From positions 1 through 64,000 of the forward strand of contig JAEXRL010000024.1 in the NCBI GenBank assembly GCA_023440825.1: 64,000 bases of DNA, written 5' to 3'. Positions 62,612-64,000 of the stretch are shown in pieces. Each line of letters starts with the position of its first letter. The first letter of the stretch is position 1. Made by a program: the position numbers and the translations under genes. The stretch is from Pseudomonadota bacterium. Its GTDB lineage: Bacteria > Pseudomonadota > Gammaproteobacteria > Burkholderiales > Burkholderiaceae_B. The notes beneath the pieces were generated by a model. It did not search any database, had not been told where the DNA came from, and worked only from the letters and a program-made list of their open reading frames with translations.

Positions 62612-64000
62612 TACCGGGTCCTCAAACGTGGGTTAGCAATCAGCTCTAGTGAGCGTGAAACAAAAAACACAGCCAGCACCGTTGTCATGATGAATAAACC
62701 AGGTGGCAGATTCCACCACCATGCAGTGCGCCAGGCACCCGATAAACGCGCATTATGTAAAATACCGCCCCAACTAATAGACTGGGGTGGCCCCAAGCCC
62801 AAGAAAGAAAGCGTGGCTTCAGCAATAATGGATACACCCACAATAATGGCCAGTTCGAGAAAGACCAAAGGCATGACATTGGGAAAGATGTGTAAATACA
62901 TAATGCGCAGATCTGAGGCGCCGGCCACACGAGCTGCTTTGACAAAAGGACGTTCGCGCAGGGTCAAGACTTGCGAGCGAATGAGCCTGGCAGTGGTACG
63001 CCAAGTCAATAAAGAAATGGCCAAAATAACAATTAATAAACTAGGCTCGAACAGCAGCACCAGAATTAAGGCAAAGGGCTCGAAGGGAATGCCGTAAATC
63101 ACATCTACGGTACGCATCAGTAAGGTGTCCACACGCCCGCGGTAATACCCAGCAAGCAGCCCCACATTGGCACCAATCAGCACAACCAGTAATGCCCCCA
63201 GAAAGCCCACTAATAAAGCAATACGGGCACCGTATAGGTTTTGGCTGAAGAGGTCGCGCCCAAGGTGGTCTGTGCCAAACCAGTGCTGTGCACTGGGAGG
63301 AGCCAGACGATTAACGAAGCGGTCCGAGCCCAGCGCAAAGGCCTGCTCACCCACGACCAGCACGCTGCGCAAGTGGCGTTCGCTTTCTGCCTCGATACGT
63401 AGCCACTGCCCATCTCTACGCTCAAGAATGACGCCATTACGCCCCACGGCATAGGCTGTGCCCGCACTGTCTAGCCAAGCGGCTCGTAGCGCACGATTTT
63501 CCGGTGCTGTTTCTACCGACCAGCGTGCCTCAGGGCCGTTGCGGTAAAGCAAAGTCCCCCGCTCGCCCACGGCCAGGGCTTGGCCCTGGGCATTTATCAT
63601 GAGGCTATTCAGCATACGCGCCGTGCCCAAGCGCTCTACGCTAAGTTGCTGTGTAGAGGGCTGGTAACGTAAGGCCAAGCCACGATCGCCCACAATAAGC
63701 AGGCTGCCCGAGGTGTCTCGTGCCACCGCATTTAAGGCAAAGCCACGGCCCACCGGACTTTTAATCTCCTGGGCACTGTTATTGTCCAGGTTCAACAAAA
63801 AGATTTCCTCGCCAGCGCCAACAGCCAGCACATTGTGCACGTCAATCCAGGCAAGGGCTTGTAGATCTGCCTTAGCGGGCAAGCTTATGCCTAAGGGCTT
63901 CCAAGATTGGTTTTCCCAAAGCAGTACGGTGCTGTCAGCCCCAACGGCCAAGGCACGGCTACCGTCGTCGGAAAACGCCACGCCGTGTAAGTCTTGCCCG
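62611..64000 (-). CDS. OppC/DppC-type ABC permease with an N-terminal propeller-like repeat domain (partial)
   Basis: 462 residues are visible and the 5' end is outside the window (the frame is open to the edge; the first possible start, GTG 63981, is inside a repeat). Residues to about 230 form at least six repeats with Ala-Val-Gly at 41-, 43-, 41-, 41- and 38-residue spacing (for example ALAVGERGTLLYRN, AYAVGRNGVILERR), like YCF48/WD-type beta-propeller blades. The permease begins HWFGTDHLGRDLFSQNLYGAR and has five or six membrane segments, with the EAA loop AARVAGASDLRIMYLHIFPN. Repeat and permease parts share one reading frame without stops. In OppC proteins this place is a short periplasmic loop after the first helix, so the propeller should be periplasmic. 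Confidence 0.88.
   Translation of the reverse strand, partial: GQDLHGVAFSDDGSRALAVGADSTVLLWENQSWKPLGISLPAKADLQALAWIDVHNVLAVGAGEEIFLLNLDNNSAQEIKSPVGRGFALNAVARDTSGSLLIVGDRGLALRYQPSTQQLSVERLGTARMLNSLMINAQGQALAVGERGTLLYRNGPEARWSVETAPENRALRAAWLDSAGTAYAVGRNGVILERRDGQWLRIEAESERHLRSVLVVGEQAFALGSDRFVNRLAPPSAQHWFGTDHLGRDLFSQNLYGARIALLVGFLGALLVVLIGANVGLLAGYYRGRVDTLLMRTVDVIYGIPFEPFALILVLLFEPSLLIVILAISLLTWRTTARLIRSQVLTLRERPFVKAARVAGASDLRIMYLHIFPNVMPLVFLELAIIVGVSIIAEATLSFLGLGPPQSISWGGILHNARLSGAWRTAWWWNLPPGLFIMTTVLAVFFVSRSLELIANPRLRTR

Overview
The window looks like chromosomal DNA of a betaproteobacterium, most likely Alcaligenaceae (Bordetella/Alcaligenes/Advenella relatives). The reasons are three orphan Bug (TctC-type) solute receptors without membrane partners, a DUF3579 gene beside argF, the order xseA-sodB and exbB-exbD-lpxK-kdsB-adk-murJ-rpsT, and base composition near 50-55% GC by eye. 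The species cannot be named from this sequence alone.

Layout. 0-16 kb is a conserved housekeeping backbone: the clpA start and clpS, a cold-shock gene, a DUF192 protein, a pcaF-type thiolase, sodB, xseA, the envelope/nucleotide run exbB-exbD-lpxK-kdsB-adk-SDR-murJ-rpsT, a 2-hydroxyacid dehydrogenase, and argF/argG around a shared terminator. 16-31 kb is mixed: an AhpD-like protein next to a DUF454-Nudix fusion, a MOSC protein, a MASE1-GGDEF cyclase, ExoX, a LivJ-type receptor, a META/DUF4377 lipoprotein, a NimR/NimT-like pair, a methyltransferase with a regulatory domain, a CobW zinc-metallochaperone candidate behind a Zur-like palindrome, and a phospholipase D lipoprotein. 31-42 kb reads as a scavenging region for D-amino acids and N-substituted amino acids: Asp/Glu racemase, N-carbamoyl-D-amino acid hydrolase, D-aminoacylase, an asparaginase lacking a family Asp, a TauD-like dioxygenase, two Bug receptors and three LysR regulators, followed by a decayed isochorismatase-like gene and cynS. 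43-51.4 kb is an acyl-CoA catabolic operon (two acyl-CoA dehydrogenases, Bug, AcuI-like reductase, fused NDP-forming acyl-CoA synthetase) divergent from two overlapping IclR genes.

51.5-55.1 kb is a 3.4-kb segment (unknown small protein, PadR plus siderophore-interacting protein, ChrA) bracketed by two inverted, identical tRNA-Leu(CAG) genes with their terminators. 55.4-60.2 kb has flagellin with a second methyltransferase paralogue just downstream, a PACE efflux protein and a pirin. 60.3-64 kb is the distal part of an oligopeptide-type ABC transporter: a one-chain double ATPase, and a permease whose N-terminal half is a repeat domain resembling a beta-propeller. It runs off the right edge.

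The most unusual items are the propeller-permease fusion, the inverted tRNA-Leu pair, the DUF454-Nudix fusion, the Asp-less asparaginase in a D-amino-acid neighbourhood, the IclR/acyl-CoA island, and a DnaA-box cluster upstream of exbB far from any visible dnaA. No CRISPR array, rRNA, transposase or integrase was seen.
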